A DNA stretch of 64,000 nucleotides, taken from assembly GCA_001029295.1 (NCBI GenBank), contig LDXJ01000058.1:124001-188000 (forward strand), written 5' to 3'. Source of the DNA: Peptococcaceae bacterium CEB3. Lineage in GTDB: Bacteria; Bacillota; Desulfitobacteriia; Desulfitobacteriales; Desulfitobacteriaceae. Both the position numbers and the translations under genes were made by a program. Of this stretch, positions 54,685 through 63,508 are shown one piece after another. The notes beneath the pieces were generated by a model. The model saw nothing but the letters and a program-made list of their open reading frames with translations. It had not been told where the DNA came from and ran no database searches. Positions within the stretch are counted from its first letter, which is position 1. Each line of letters opens with the position of its first letter.

Positions 54685-54860
54685 TCCTTTCACTCCATAC
54701 CGTACTTAACCGGCAGCGGCCGAGAACGAAAAACTGCGGGTAAACGTGTTGTCCAAGCGAACACGAACAAATGGTCCTCGTTGTGACCCCCGATAGAACA
54801 GGCAGGCCCCGCACTTCTGCTCACGCTATACCCGCGCCGACAGAAAGGGTCTAACGACGC

Positions 54861-54889
54861 TTGATTCTATACGTATACTATGTTATACT
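54861..54889 (+). promoter_or_regulatory. Promoter of the EXLDI-ABC operon
   Basis: TTGATT (54861-54866) and TATACT (54884-54889), 17-bp spacer that contains the palindrome TATACGTATA, a possible operator. Confidence 0.7.
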
Positions 54890-54960
54890 GAGCCAAGGGA
54901 AGGCGGTTCTTCTCTTCGCACGTAAGATCCCTTACCACTTTCACTCAAGGAGGGCCATTC

Positions 54961-55587
54961 ATGATGCCAAATAAAACCATTTATGTCTCCGACGGCGATT
55001 TGCCGATTTTCGAGCGAGCCCAGGAACTAGCCGGTGAAAATCTATCCGCCACCATTGCCGGAGCGCTGCGCCGTTATGTTGAAAATGCGGAAGCCAGAGC
55101 CAAAGGGTTAGAAGAGATTATCGTCAAGGTGGGAAAAGTCGCCATCACCCGCAAGAGATTTTGGGGTAAATTACTGGCCAAAGGGCACATCTCGGACGAC
55201 GCTGAGAAAAAACAACAATGGTACAAGATTTACCAAACGGCCAAGGGTGCCTTTGCCGTCTCAGTCACGAGCCATCCCAAGTGGTGGTACTCGAACGGCT
55301 CAGACTGGAAAGATTGGGATTGGGATTGGGACCGGCAGTCCGGGAACTGGGGAGAATGGTGGAAAGCCTGGAAACAAGACCACTCGGGAGCCAGGCCAGA
55401 GTCGGATCAGCACACCATGAAGGAGTATCCCCAAATGAAAGATTGGCCGGATTGGTCTGAACAAGCGGAACACCGCCTGGAAGTCTATGCCACGCTCGAA
55501 GAGGTCGGGGAACACGTTCCGGAAGAGTTGTATCAGGCAACCCGTCAAGCCTTGCGCGACGACCCGATAGAAGACCTGGACATTTAG
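54961..55587 (+). CDS. EXLDI-motif protein
   Basis: 208 residues ending in PIEDLDI, the C-terminal E-x-L-D-I signature after which this family is named. The N-terminus (NKTIYVSDGDLPIFERAQELAGENLSATIAGALRRYVE) looks like a ribbon-helix-helix DNA-binding unit, and the middle is a Trp/Asp-rich stretch (DWKDWDWDWDRQSGNWGEWWKAW). AAGGAGGG precedes the ATG. It lies 25 bp before a DrrAB-type exporter, the known neighbourhood of this family, and is probably its regulator (inference). Confidence 0.8.
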   Translation: MMPNKTIYVSDGDLPIFERAQELAGENLSATIAGALRRYVENAEARAKGLEEIIVKVGKVAITRKRFWGKLLAKGHISDDAEKKQQWYKIYQTAKGAFAVSVTSHPKWWYSNGSDWKDWDWDWDRQSGNWGEWWKAWKQDHSGARPESDQHTMKEYPQMKDWPDWSEQAEHRLEVYATLEEVGEHVPEELYQATRQALRDDPIEDLDI

Positions 55588-55612
55588 AAAATCCGCATGA
55601 AGGAGGCATCTT

Positions 55613-56596
55613 GTGTCTAATTCGATCATCGTAACGAAGAACCTGCGCAAAACCTTTATAACCAAAGCCAAAGGCAAGAAACAGTCAGTCGAAGCCGTCA
55701 AAGGCATCAATTTGGAGATCGGCAAAGGAGAAATTTTCGGTTTCCTCGGTCCCAATGGCGCCGGCAAATCGACGACTCAAAAAATGCTGGCGACCTTGCT
55801 TTTGCCCAGCGCGGGCGAAGCTCGGGTCAACGGCTATGATCTGTCCACACAGCAACAGGACATACGCCGGTGCATCGGCTATGTCAGTCAGTCCGGCGGA
55901 ACGGATTCCCTCTCCACCGGACTGGAAAACCTGGTCTTGCAAGCACAGCTCTACGGTCTGGACGGGGTCACGGCCGCCAAGCGAGCAGAGGAATTTATCG
56001 ACCGCTTTCAGATGACTTCCTTTGCCGAGCGGCGGGCCCTCAGCTATTCCGGCGGTCAGCGCCGCCGCCTGGACCTGGCTCTGGGCATGATTCACCATCC
56101 GGACGTTTTACTGCTCGATGAGCCCACGGTCGGTCTCGATCCCCAAAGCAGAGCTTACTTGTGGAGAGAAATCCGACACTTGCGCGACGAAGGCATCACG
56201 GTCCTCCTCACCACGCATTACTTGGATGAGGCGGATAAGCTCTGCGATACCGTAGCTATTATCGATAACGGAGAAATCGTGGCCGCAGGCACACCGAGTC
56301 AACTGAAAGACGATATCGGCGCCGACTCGTTGGTATTCGGCTTTGCAAGCGAGCAAACCGCTCAGCAGGCCCAAGCGCTGCTGGTGGATAGAGCCCCGGC
56401 GGAGAACACCCAAGTGGAAGACCATCTTCTCCGCCTTCGTCTGAGCCGGGGGGAACAGGCGCTGCCCGCTCTCCTGCGCCTGCTGGATACGCAACACTTA
56501 CCGGTACTGAGCATCTCTTTGGCTAAGCCCAGTTTAGATGATGTATTCCTAAAACACACGGGCCGTTCACTGAGGGAGGATCAAGCTCATGGATAA
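55613..56596 (+). CDS. ABC exporter ATPase (DrrA-like)
   Basis: 327 residues: Walker A GPNGAGKST near residue 48, Q-loop YVSQSGGTDSL, signature YSGGQRRRLDLALG, Walker B VLLLDEPTVGLDPQS and His switch TTHYLDEAD, followed by a DUF4162-like C-terminal domain that ends HTGRSLRED. This is the DrrA/CcmA class, which exports drugs or lipids with an ABC-2 permease. GTG start behind AAGGAGG. Overlaps the permease gene by 8 bp. Confidence 0.9.
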   Translation: MSNSIIVTKNLRKTFITKAKGKKQSVEAVKGINLEIGKGEIFGFLGPNGAGKSTTQKMLATLLLPSAGEARVNGYDLSTQQQDIRRCIGYVSQSGGTDSLSTGLENLVLQAQLYGLDGVTAAKRAEEFIDRFQMTSFAERRALSYSGGQRRRLDLALGMIHHPDVLLLDEPTVGLDPQSRAYLWREIRHLRDEGITVLLTTHYLDEADKLCDTVAIIDNGEIVAAGTPSQLKDDIGADSLVFGFASEQTAQQAQALLVDRAPAENTQVEDHLLRLRLSRGEQALPALLRLLDTQHLPVLSISLAKPSLDDVFLKHTGRSLREDQAHG

Positions 56597-57359
56597 AATG
56601 AAGACACTCCGCGAAACCGGTTTAATGTTCCGCAGAAGTATGCAGCATACCTTGCGAAATCCCATCTGGGTCTTTCTCAACCTGTTCCAGCCCCTCTTGT
56701 ACCTGTTCCTCTTCATGCCGCTCTTGAAAAGCTTGGGCGGAGTACCCGGTTTGCCCGCCGGCAAGACCGTACAGGTGTTTATCCCGGGGCTGTTGGTCAT
56801 GCTGGCCCTGTTCGGCTCCGCCTTTGTCGGGTTTGGTCTGGTTGACGAGATCCGCACGGGAGTCATCGAACGTTTTCTGGTCACCCCGGCCCACAGATCG
56901 GCCATTCTCCTGGGCAGGCTCCTGAAGGATGTGGTCGTGCTTCTGGTCCAATGTCTCTTGATCACGGTCTGTGCGCTCCCTTTCGGCTTAGGGGTCAACT
57001 TGGGTGGATTTTTGATCTCTTTGCTGCTCTACGCCTTGATTGCCATCGCCATGGCCTCCATGTCCTACGCCTTCGCCCTTCTCTTCAAGTCTGAGGATAC
57101 CCTCGCTTCCACCCTGAACACGATTGCCCTGCCGGTGTCCCTGCTCTCGGGCATCATGCTGCCCCTTGCCTTGGCTCCCCTCTGGTTACGAGACTTGGCC
57201 AGGGTCAATCCCTTTTCCTATGGCGTAAATGCCTCCCGTGCCCTGTTCGCCGGGAACATCCATAACGGAGACGTTATCAAGGGGTTCATCATCGTCATCC
57301 TCCTGGCCGGCATCACCTTCTGGTCGGCGATAAGGTCTTTGAGGAAGATGGCGGCCTGA
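56589..57359 (+). CDS. ABC-2 type exporter permease (DrrB-like)
   Basis: 256 residues with six membrane segments: an N-terminal MFRRSMQHTLRNPIWVFLNLFQPLLYLFLF, the VDEIRTGVIERFLVTPAHRSAILLGRLLKD coupling loop near residue 85 and NTIALPVSLLSGIMLPLALAP. It forms the membrane part of the exporter with the ATPase upstream. The substrate is unknown. Confidence 0.9.
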   Translation: MDKMKTLRETGLMFRRSMQHTLRNPIWVFLNLFQPLLYLFLFMPLLKSLGGVPGLPAGKTVQVFIPGLLVMLALFGSAFVGFGLVDEIRTGVIERFLVTPAHRSAILLGRLLKDVVVLLVQCLLITVCALPFGLGVNLGGFLISLLLYALIAIAMASMSYAFALLFKSEDTLASTLNTIALPVSLLSGIMLPLALAPLWLRDLARVNPFSYGVNASRALFAGNIHNGDVIKGFIIVILLAGITFWSAIRSLRKMAA

Positions 57360-57429
57360 GCACCCCGGTTCGCAGGAAGAGGAGTGAAGGTAATGTTCCA
57401 CAAGGGGACGGGAAGCGCGGGCCAGAAAC

Positions 57430-58242
57430 TCACCGGAAGGTCGTTTCCGCTATACCCGGAAGCAATTCGTAGACAGAGCAGCCCAGGCTGTCCTCAAATT
57501 TCTGCTTAAGGGCGAAAACCGCCTGCCATTTCGGCACGGTCAGCTCGTTGACCCCGTAGCGCAAAGCCACGTCCACCATCCGTTTCTCCAATAAACAGAA
57601 ACCCTGCGGCGTTACCAACGAATCACAGAGCTGAATTAATTCATCATACAGAGTGTAATGAATCCTCCCGACGTAGGCCCGAAGAAACGTGAGTTCATCC
57701 GCCGTACAGTCTTTGTTTCCCGAATAAGATTCCAGGTCGGGCAAAGGGAAGGAATGGGTAAGACATATCCTGGCACACCCCTCGTAGCCCCGCTTATTCA
57801 TAAATTTGTAGCCGTCGATCGTATGACGCAAATGAGATACCCCTGTACGCCTGCCAATATCGTGCAGACATCCGAAGACATAGGCGGTCTCCGGATCAAG
57901 CTCACGGTGATGGCAGGCTATATTGCGCGCCGCCTCCGCGGTGACGATAGAGTGTTGCACCCAAGGCCCGGGGTTCAATCTTTCCGCTTCCGCCAATATA
58001 AGTCTGGCTTCAGCGGCGGTGGGTACGCCCGTAACCTTAACTCCGGAGGGCACTCCCATAGCCCCGGCTGCGGAACTGTCCGCAGACTTATTCCGCAGCC
58101 TGCCCCCTGCCTGCTCAGCCGCGTCGACGGCGTTACCCACCGCGTCATCCACACTCCTAGCCGAAACGCCACCCACAGTTTTATCCGCGACAGCGCCCGC
58201 AGTCTTATCCGCGGCACCACCCGCAGTCTTATCCGTATGCAT
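57430..58242 (-). CDS. HD-domain phosphohydrolase-like protein with repetitive N-terminus
   Basis: 270 residues. The C-terminal 200 residues are an HD domain: QHSIVTAEAARNIACHH, GCLHDIGRRTG with the HD pair, and RHTIDGYKFM and LTHSFP with further metal histidines. Such proteins hydrolyse phosphoester bonds in nucleotides or signalling molecules; the substrate is unknown. The first 60 residues are Ala/Asp/Gly-rich with three degenerate copies of ADKTAGG encoded by 27-bp repeats, quite unlike the domain. GGAGGTGG lies before the first ATG, so the tail seems to be translated; a start at the later MGVPSG is the alternative. Confidence 0.78.
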   Translation of the reverse strand: MHTDKTAGGAADKTAGAVADKTVGGVSARSVDDAVGNAVDAAEQAGGRLRNKSADSSAAGAMGVPSGVKVTGVPTAAEARLILAEAERLNPGPWVQHSIVTAEAARNIACHHRELDPETAYVFGCLHDIGRRTGVSHLRHTIDGYKFMNKRGYEGCARICLTHSFPLPDLESYSGNKDCTADELTFLRAYVGRIHYTLYDELIQLCDSLVTPQGFCLLEKRMVDVALRYGVNELTVPKWQAVFALKQKFEDSLGCSVYELLPGIAETTFR

Positions 58243-58484
58243 GTGCGTAAGTCCACCTCCACCTTCCTCAAAAAATTTAACTCCCTTTTTACCTTTCGGT
58301 AACAGTCGTTTTACGTCATCTTGCTATTATCCAAGCGTGAAACCGGATACCCTCAATCGAAAGGGTGGAGCGCGAAATCATCAGCCGCCTTCAAGCGCAA
58401 AATTTGAAAGCTCTGCCGAAGGCCAACAAGGGTAAAACCCACGGTCGGACATAACGGGGGACAGAAATCGCAGTGAGGAGGAGT

Positions 58485-59639
58485 ATGAGGACTATGGGCG
58501 GATTTTTCATCGTCACCAAAATCTCAAAGTCCTTTGGCCCGCATAAAGTTGTGGATGAGGTTTCTTTCACTTTAAACGCGGGTGAAATTGTCTCCATCCT
58601 CGGCCCCTCAGGCTGTGGCAAAACGACCCTTCTCCGCCTGCTGGCGGGCCTGGAACTTCCCGATGATGGCAGCATCATCTGCGACGGACACACGTTTTAT
58701 CAGGCGGAAACCGGAGTTTTTCTGCCGCCGGAGAAACGGGAGTTAAGCCTCGTCTTTCAAGATTACGCCCTCTGGCCCCACCTCACAGTGTATCAGAATG
58801 TGGAGATGGTCCTCAAGTACCGGCGGCAAAATGCCCCGGACCGTCGCAAGAGCACCCTTCCTGTGCGGGAACGCGTCTTGGAGGCCTTGGACCTTCTCAA
58901 CATCGGGTCCCTGGCCGGAAGATATCCCCAGCAGCTATCCGGCGGTCAGCAGCAGCGGGTGGCCGTCGCCCGGGCCATCGTCGCCCGGCCGAAGCTGGTA
59001 TTGCTTGACGAGCCCTTCAGCGCCTTGGACCGCCGTTTGCGGCTTGAGTTGCGGCATGAACTCGGCACACTGCTCAGGCGGCGGCACTTGACGGTTTTGC
59101 ACGTAACCCACGACCAGGAGGAGGCTCTGACCATGTCGGACAAGGTTATCGTCATGGACGGAGGGAAAATCCTCCAGCTTGATCAACCCGACAAAGTCTA
59201 CAGCTGCCCGGTCAGCGCCCAGGTGGCCGAATTCATCGGCAAGTCTAATCTGATACCCGTCACGGTTCACAACACAGGCAACGCGGTGGCCATTGAATTT
59301 CCCAATGGTGTCACCCTGGTCGAACTCGACCCCCACACTTTTCCCCCTGCCCTCTCGACTCACCGCGGTTCCGCGCGGGCGCTTGCCTTGGTCAGACCCG
59401 AAGGAATTCGGATTGCCACCGGAAACAAAGAGGTTTCCCCCGCTCCCGCCGCCAAAGGCCGGACCATTTGTCTGCCGGGAAAAGTCCGGAACGTGGAGTA
59501 CCTCGGTGACCGCTACCTCATCACAGTTGAGGCCGATACCCACGGGGACCTCTACTGTTATTCTCCCCATCCTTATCGAGCGGCAGAGCCGCTGGACCTG
59601 CGAATACCGCTTACCGCGCTCTGGCTCGTCCCCGCTTAG
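58485..59639 (+). CDS. ABC importer ATPase, Fe(III)/phosphonate (FbpC/PhnT) type
   Basis: 384 residues: Walker A GPSGCGKTT near residue 45, signature LSGGQQQRVAVARAI, Walker B LVLLDEPFSALD, His switch HVTHDQEEALTMSD, and a C-terminal TOBE-like regulatory domain (VRPEGIRIATG, VEYLGDRYLITVE). First gene of a three-gene importer with a lipoprotein and a fused permease. GTGAGGAGGAG lies just before the ATG, a tight ribosome site. Confidence 0.88.
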   Translation: MRTMGGFFIVTKISKSFGPHKVVDEVSFTLNAGEIVSILGPSGCGKTTLLRLLAGLELPDDGSIICDGHTFYQAETGVFLPPEKRELSLVFQDYALWPHLTVYQNVEMVLKYRRQNAPDRRKSTLPVRERVLEALDLLNIGSLAGRYPQQLSGGQQQRVAVARAIVARPKLVLLDEPFSALDRRLRLELRHELGTLLRRRHLTVLHVTHDQEEALTMSDKVIVMDGGKILQLDQPDKVYSCPVSAQVAEFIGKSNLIPVTVHNTGNAVAIEFPNGVTLVELDPHTFPPALSTHRGSARALALVRPEGIRIATGNKEVSPAPAAKGRTICLPGKVRNVEYLGDRYLITVEADTHGDLYCYSPHPYRAAEPLDLRIPLTALWLVPA

Positions 59640-59891
59640 CCTGACACACTATAAAAGAGCTAAAACTAGACTGGACTGGACCGGACCGGCCCGAAGGCCG
59701 GAGCCCGAGGGCAAAATCCCGGAGGCCAATTTGCCAGGCTTTAGCCTTGGGGACCCCTAAGCATATTCTTAACCCCAAATAGCAGCGCGTCGGCGGCCCG
59801 GACACGGAGTATTGCCAGACCTTCCAAGCGTCACAGGATATGTCCGATATTGATGATATACAAGGCATAAAGAAAGGAAAGGAAAGAAAAA

Positions 59892-60932
59892 ATGAGTTAC
59901 TTTAGTAAGTTCGGGCGCTACGGCCTGATGAGTGTCCTGGTCGCAGGGCTCCTGGTTTTGACGACGGCCTGCGGAGCCACTTCCCCCAATAAAACTTTCA
60001 GTTCCGCGACTCCCTCCGCGCCCTCCGGGAATCACGACCTCGTCCTGTATTGTGCCGGGCCTGCCGGCCTGGAAAAGAAGATAACCAAAGACTTTGAGAA
60101 GAAAACCGGCATCAAGGTGAGCGTCTTCGACGGCACAACCGGTAAAATCCTCGCCCGCCTGCAAGCGGAAAAGAGCAATCCCAAAGCTGATGTCGTGATC
60201 TTAGCCGATTGGTCTGCCGCAGGGGGTTTAAAAGAGCAAAGGATGACTCTCTCGTATAAACCCAAGAACTCCGACCAGTTGATCTGGTTCGACCCGGATT
60301 ACAATTATTTTGCTTACAGTGCCTCTGCCTTGGGTATAACTTACAACACCAAGGAAGTTAAGACGCCCCCCAGGGATTGGCAGGACGCTCTAGCCCCGGC
60401 ATTCAAGAACAAAGTGGTTATGCCTGACCCAGCCCAATCCGGCTCGGCACTGGATTTTACCGGCGCCTACCTGCAAAATCACCAAAACTCTTGGGACTTC
60501 TTTAAGGCGTTAAAAGCCAACGGCGCGATTGTCCAAGGAGCCAACGCGGAATCCCTTAATCAGGTTTTGACGGGCGCCAAAAGCATGGTTTTGGCTGGAG
60601 TCGATTACATGGCTTACGCCGACAAGGCAAAAGGCGAACCCATCGACATCATCTATCCCTCCAGTGGAACCGTTGTTAATCCCCGGCCGGTCATGATTCT
60701 GAAGTCGACCAAAAACCTGACCGCCGCCAAAAAATACGTGGATTTTCTCCTCTCGCATGAGGGGCAGCAGGACGTCGTCAACGCCTACCTCCTTCCAGGC
60801 AGGAAGGACATCTCGGTCGGTTCCAAAAGGGCCGGTCTGGCTCAGATCAAACAATTCCAAGTCGACTGGAAAGCCCTGACTTCTGATGAAAAGAACGTCA
60901 TCCATCAGCTCGACAATATCCTCGGCCAATAA
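59892..60932 (+). CDS. Extracellular solute-binding lipoprotein (Fe(III)/2-aminoethylphosphonate type)
   Basis: 346 residues. Signal peptide with lipobox LVLTTAC (Cys near residue 27), then a class II binding fold: LVLYCAGPAGLEKKITKDFEKKTGIKVSVFDGTTGKILARLQ, ADVVILADWSAA, ALGITYNTKEVKTPPRDWQD and QSGSALDFTGAYL. This is the AfuA/FutA/PhnS group, which binds ferric iron or phosphonates. The YNYFAYSAS segment lies where iron-binding tyrosines occur in the family, so ferric iron is plausible but not proven. The 250-bp gap before it holds GC-rich hairpins near 59670-59710. Confidence 0.88.
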   Translation: MSYFSKFGRYGLMSVLVAGLLVLTTACGATSPNKTFSSATPSAPSGNHDLVLYCAGPAGLEKKITKDFEKKTGIKVSVFDGTTGKILARLQAEKSNPKADVVILADWSAAGGLKEQRMTLSYKPKNSDQLIWFDPDYNYFAYSASALGITYNTKEVKTPPRDWQDALAPAFKNKVVMPDPAQSGSALDFTGAYLQNHQNSWDFFKALKANGAIVQGANAESLNQVLTGAKSMVLAGVDYMAYADKAKGEPIDIIYPSSGTVVNPRPVMILKSTKNLTAAKKYVDFLLSHEGQQDVVNAYLLPGRKDISVGSKRAGLAQIKQFQVDWKALTSDEKNVIHQLDNILGQ

Positions 60933-60942
60933 TGGGCAAGCA

Positions 60943-62622
60943 ATGAGTGAAACACGCGGCCTAGCCGCGCTCCGCACCTTGCCGGCGCGGCGGAAAAAAT
61001 ACCTGATTCCGCTTATCTTGACGCCGGTGCTCACATTTTTTTACGCTTCCCCGGTGCTTATGATTTTACTCCGAGCTTTTGAATCCGTCTCGCCGGCCGG
61101 CGTTCTCGCAGCCTTATCAGGCACCGCACTGACCGCGGCTTTACATTCCGCCGTACTCGGGTTGTGTGTGGTTTTCTTCTCCACCCTCGTCGCTCTGCCC
61201 CTGGCCTTAGCTACCCGTAACAGCCTTCTCTTAAACTCGCCCTATTTCGATGTCGTCTTTTTGATTCCCTTCATGACTCCCCCTTACATTTCGTCCATAG
61301 GCTGGATCCTTTTCCTGCAGCCCCATGGTTATCTGGAAAGTTTTCTGCCCTCCGCCTCGCATCTCGAACCTTTTTTCTTCTCTGTTTGGGGTCTGAGTCT
61401 GATTATGAGCCTCCACCTATTTCCCCTCGTGTATCTGGCTTTAAAGCAGACCCTGTCCGCGGCCGGCGGGCGGCTGGAAGAGGCAGCCCGCATCGGCGGC
61501 ATACCCGCCCGTATTCGCTTCATTCGCATTTGGCTGCCTCTGCTGACAAGACCGTTGCTGGCCACCGGTGTTCTGGTCTTCATCAAGGCGATCGGCGAAT
61601 TCGGCACACCCCTCGTTTTCGGCAGTCTCATTCATTACTCCGTCTTAACCACCGCCATCTATCAAGACATTTCCACTTGGCCGGTGAGTTTTGCCCGGGC
61701 CGCCCAATTGTCCCTCCCTCTTTTGGGCATGAGTTTTGCCGTCTGGTTTGTGAATAACCTTTATCAGAAGAGAAAGAACTACACCTTGATGAGCGGCAAA
61801 TCATCCCCGCCCGGGCTCGAGACGAAACGGCCTTGGGCTGTCATCGCACCTATTTATGCCGGGCTCACCCTGGTTCTCGCCCTCGGCATCCCTTACGGTT
61901 CGGTCTTGATCACTTCCCTGCTGAGAATCGAGGGAAACGGCTTTCACCTGAGCAACCTAACTCTGAGTCATTACACCGCCTTGCTGGAGCCCGGTTCCAG
62001 CGCTTTGCGGGCTTTGATCACCAGCTTTGAATTAGCCTTCATTGCGGCTGGCATCTGCGCCCTCCTCGGCCTCGTCATAGCCGGCGTGACCCGTTTCTCC
62101 GCCTCTGCTTGGACACAATATCTCGGATTTCTGGTGATCCTGCCTTACGCCGTTCCGGATGTCCTGATCGTGATCGGTATGATTCTCTTTTGGAACGCGC
62201 CTTGGCTGAAATGGACTCTCTACAACACCCCGGCTATGCTGGTCGCTTGCTATGCCGTCCTGTTTCTGCCTTATGCGGTCACATACACCACAGGTGCCTT
62301 AAACAATCTGTCTTCGTCCTTGTGGGAAGCGGGGCTCGCGCACCATCTGCCCAAATGGCGGGTAGCACAGCGTATTGTGCTACCGCTCTTATTTCCTTCT
62401 GTCCTAGCCGGTTGGATCACGGTCTTTTCCATCGGCGTGCGTGATTTGGTCGCTCCCATGCTGGTGAGCCCGCCCGGCCTGCAAACCGTTTCCACCTACA
62501 TCTTCCAGCAGTTTGATCAGGGGGATCTGTCCAGCGGCATGGCCATGGCGATCACGGTCGTGTTACTGACCCTTCTCCTCCATTTCGTCGTTCAGAGACT
62601 TCAAATCCGCGGCAGCCGCTGA
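60943..62622 (+). CDS. Fused two-domain ABC importer permease (FbpB-like)
   Basis: 559 residues with about twelve membrane segments and two copies of the BPD_transp_1 domain. Each has an EAA-type loop: LEEAARIGGIPARIRFIRIWLPLL near residue 190 and LWEAGLAHHLPKWRVAQRIVLPLL near residue 470. A single chain thus replaces a permease dimer, as in FbpB/AfuB proteins. The ATG at 60943 is 10 bp after the lipoprotein stop and has a weak ribosome site. A terminator follows. Confidence 0.9.
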   Translation: MSETRGLAALRTLPARRKKYLIPLILTPVLTFFYASPVLMILLRAFESVSPAGVLAALSGTALTAALHSAVLGLCVVFFSTLVALPLALATRNSLLLNSPYFDVVFLIPFMTPPYISSIGWILFLQPHGYLESFLPSASHLEPFFFSVWGLSLIMSLHLFPLVYLALKQTLSAAGGRLEEAARIGGIPARIRFIRIWLPLLTRPLLATGVLVFIKAIGEFGTPLVFGSLIHYSVLTTAIYQDISTWPVSFARAAQLSLPLLGMSFAVWFVNNLYQKRKNYTLMSGKSSPPGLETKRPWAVIAPIYAGLTLVLALGIPYGSVLITSLLRIEGNGFHLSNLTLSHYTALLEPGSSALRALITSFELAFIAAGICALLGLVIAGVTRFSASAWTQYLGFLVILPYAVPDVLIVIGMILFWNAPWLKWTLYNTPAMLVACYAVLFLPYAVTYTTGALNNLSSSLWEAGLAHHLPKWRVAQRIVLPLLFPSVLAGWITVFSIGVRDLVAPMLVSPPGLQTVSTYIFQQFDQGDLSSGMAMAITVVLLTLLLHFVVQRLQIRGSR

Positions 62623-62656
62623 TCGACCTACACGCTGATTAACGTACAAAACAGAG

Positions 62657-62696
62657 AAAACCGCCCAGCGAGGTCAATCCTCGCAAGGCGGTTTTT
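62657..62696 (+). terminator. Terminator of the importer operon
   Basis: AAAACCGCC (62657-62665) pairs with GGCGGTTTT, with an inner GCGAGG/CCTCGC stem, followed by TTCC. Confidence 0.85.
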
Positions 62697-62821
62697 CCTT
62701 TCGGTACACCTTTATCCGTACACCTTTATTCGTACAGTTTTATTCACTCATACAGTTTTAGACTAGTGCCCTCGTGAAAAATAACCGATTTCAGTGCATC
62801 CAACGCTTAGCGCCTATCCCT

Positions 62822-63370
62822 TCACCCATTTCCAATCCCCGCTGCGCGTTCATAAGTGTCAATCAGTTCCTGGGGCAATTTCTTGATCAGCAGAACCGGT
62901 ATCGGAGACCTGTTGAGCATGGTATGAGCCACACTGCCGAAGATCAACCCTTTCAGGTCGGTCAAGCCTCGGGTACCCATAATGATCAGGTTGAACGAAT
63001 TCTTCACCGCATAGTCGATAATGGCATCGGCCGTTTCCGAAATCGTCGCTTTGGCAATCAACATCTGATAGTTTATTTCCAATCCTTTCTTGAGAAAAAC
63101 GGCTTGGGTTTGCTTCAGGATGTCCGAATATTCCCTTTTGGTCTCTTCGTCAGCTTCTTCAAGAATCTTTTTCATCCAGGCCGAATTGGGACTGATGGGC
63201 CACGTGTCGATCCACCGATATTCTGAGCCAATCACATGTTCTTGCACCTGGACGACGGTCAAATGCATATAGGGCATGTTTTGCATTAACCTGGCGGTAT
63301 AAACCGCTGCCGAAAAGGAATGCAGTGACCCGTCCGAATAGAGAAGCACGTTGAAATTAGGATCACTCAT
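62822..63370 (-). CDS. Universal stress protein (UspA family)
   Basis: 182 residues: FNVLLYSDGSLHSFSAAVYTARL at the start and the nucleotide-binding IIMGTRGLTDLKGLIFGSVAHTMLNRSPIPVLLI at the end, a G-2x-G-9x-G(S/T) motif of ATP-binding Usp proteins. A central helical insert (residues 60-95) is longer than usual. AGAGGTG precedes the ATG. Hairpin element copy E stands 40 bp upstream, in the orientation seen before resC and the first NiCoT. Confidence 0.9.
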   Translation of the reverse strand: MSDPNFNVLLYSDGSLHSFSAAVYTARLMQNMPYMHLTVVQVQEHVIGSEYRWIDTWPISPNSAWMKKILEEADEETKREYSDILKQTQAVFLKKGLEINYQMLIAKATISETADAIIDYAVKNSFNLIIMGTRGLTDLKGLIFGSVAHTMLNRSPIPVLLIKKLPQELIDTYERAAGIGNG

Positions 63371-63408
63371 GTTCAGCACCTCTTTCCCCAGACTCAGCCT
63401 GGAAACTT

Positions 63409-63480
63409 CATCCAATCGTGAGACTCCCACTTCTACCAGTGGGAGTGGTTCCCCCGTACCTTGCTTCGGTGGGGGTAGAG
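63409..63480 (-). repeat. Interspersed hairpin element, copy E
   Basis: Shares CATCCAATCGTG with copy D, the hairpin GACTCCCACTTCTACCAGTG (complement follows) and the interior CCCCCGTACCTTGCTTCG with copy B, then breaks off at TAGAG. It lies between the partial MFS gene and usp. Confidence 0.75.
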
Positions 63481-63508
63481 AACAACTTGAGGACAACTTA
63501 AGAACAGC

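Noticed and set aside
54228-54743. Long Leu/Pro/Arg-rich open frame over the deacetylase 3' end
   Set aside because: It is a shadow of the 15-bp Ser/Pro repeats in another frame.
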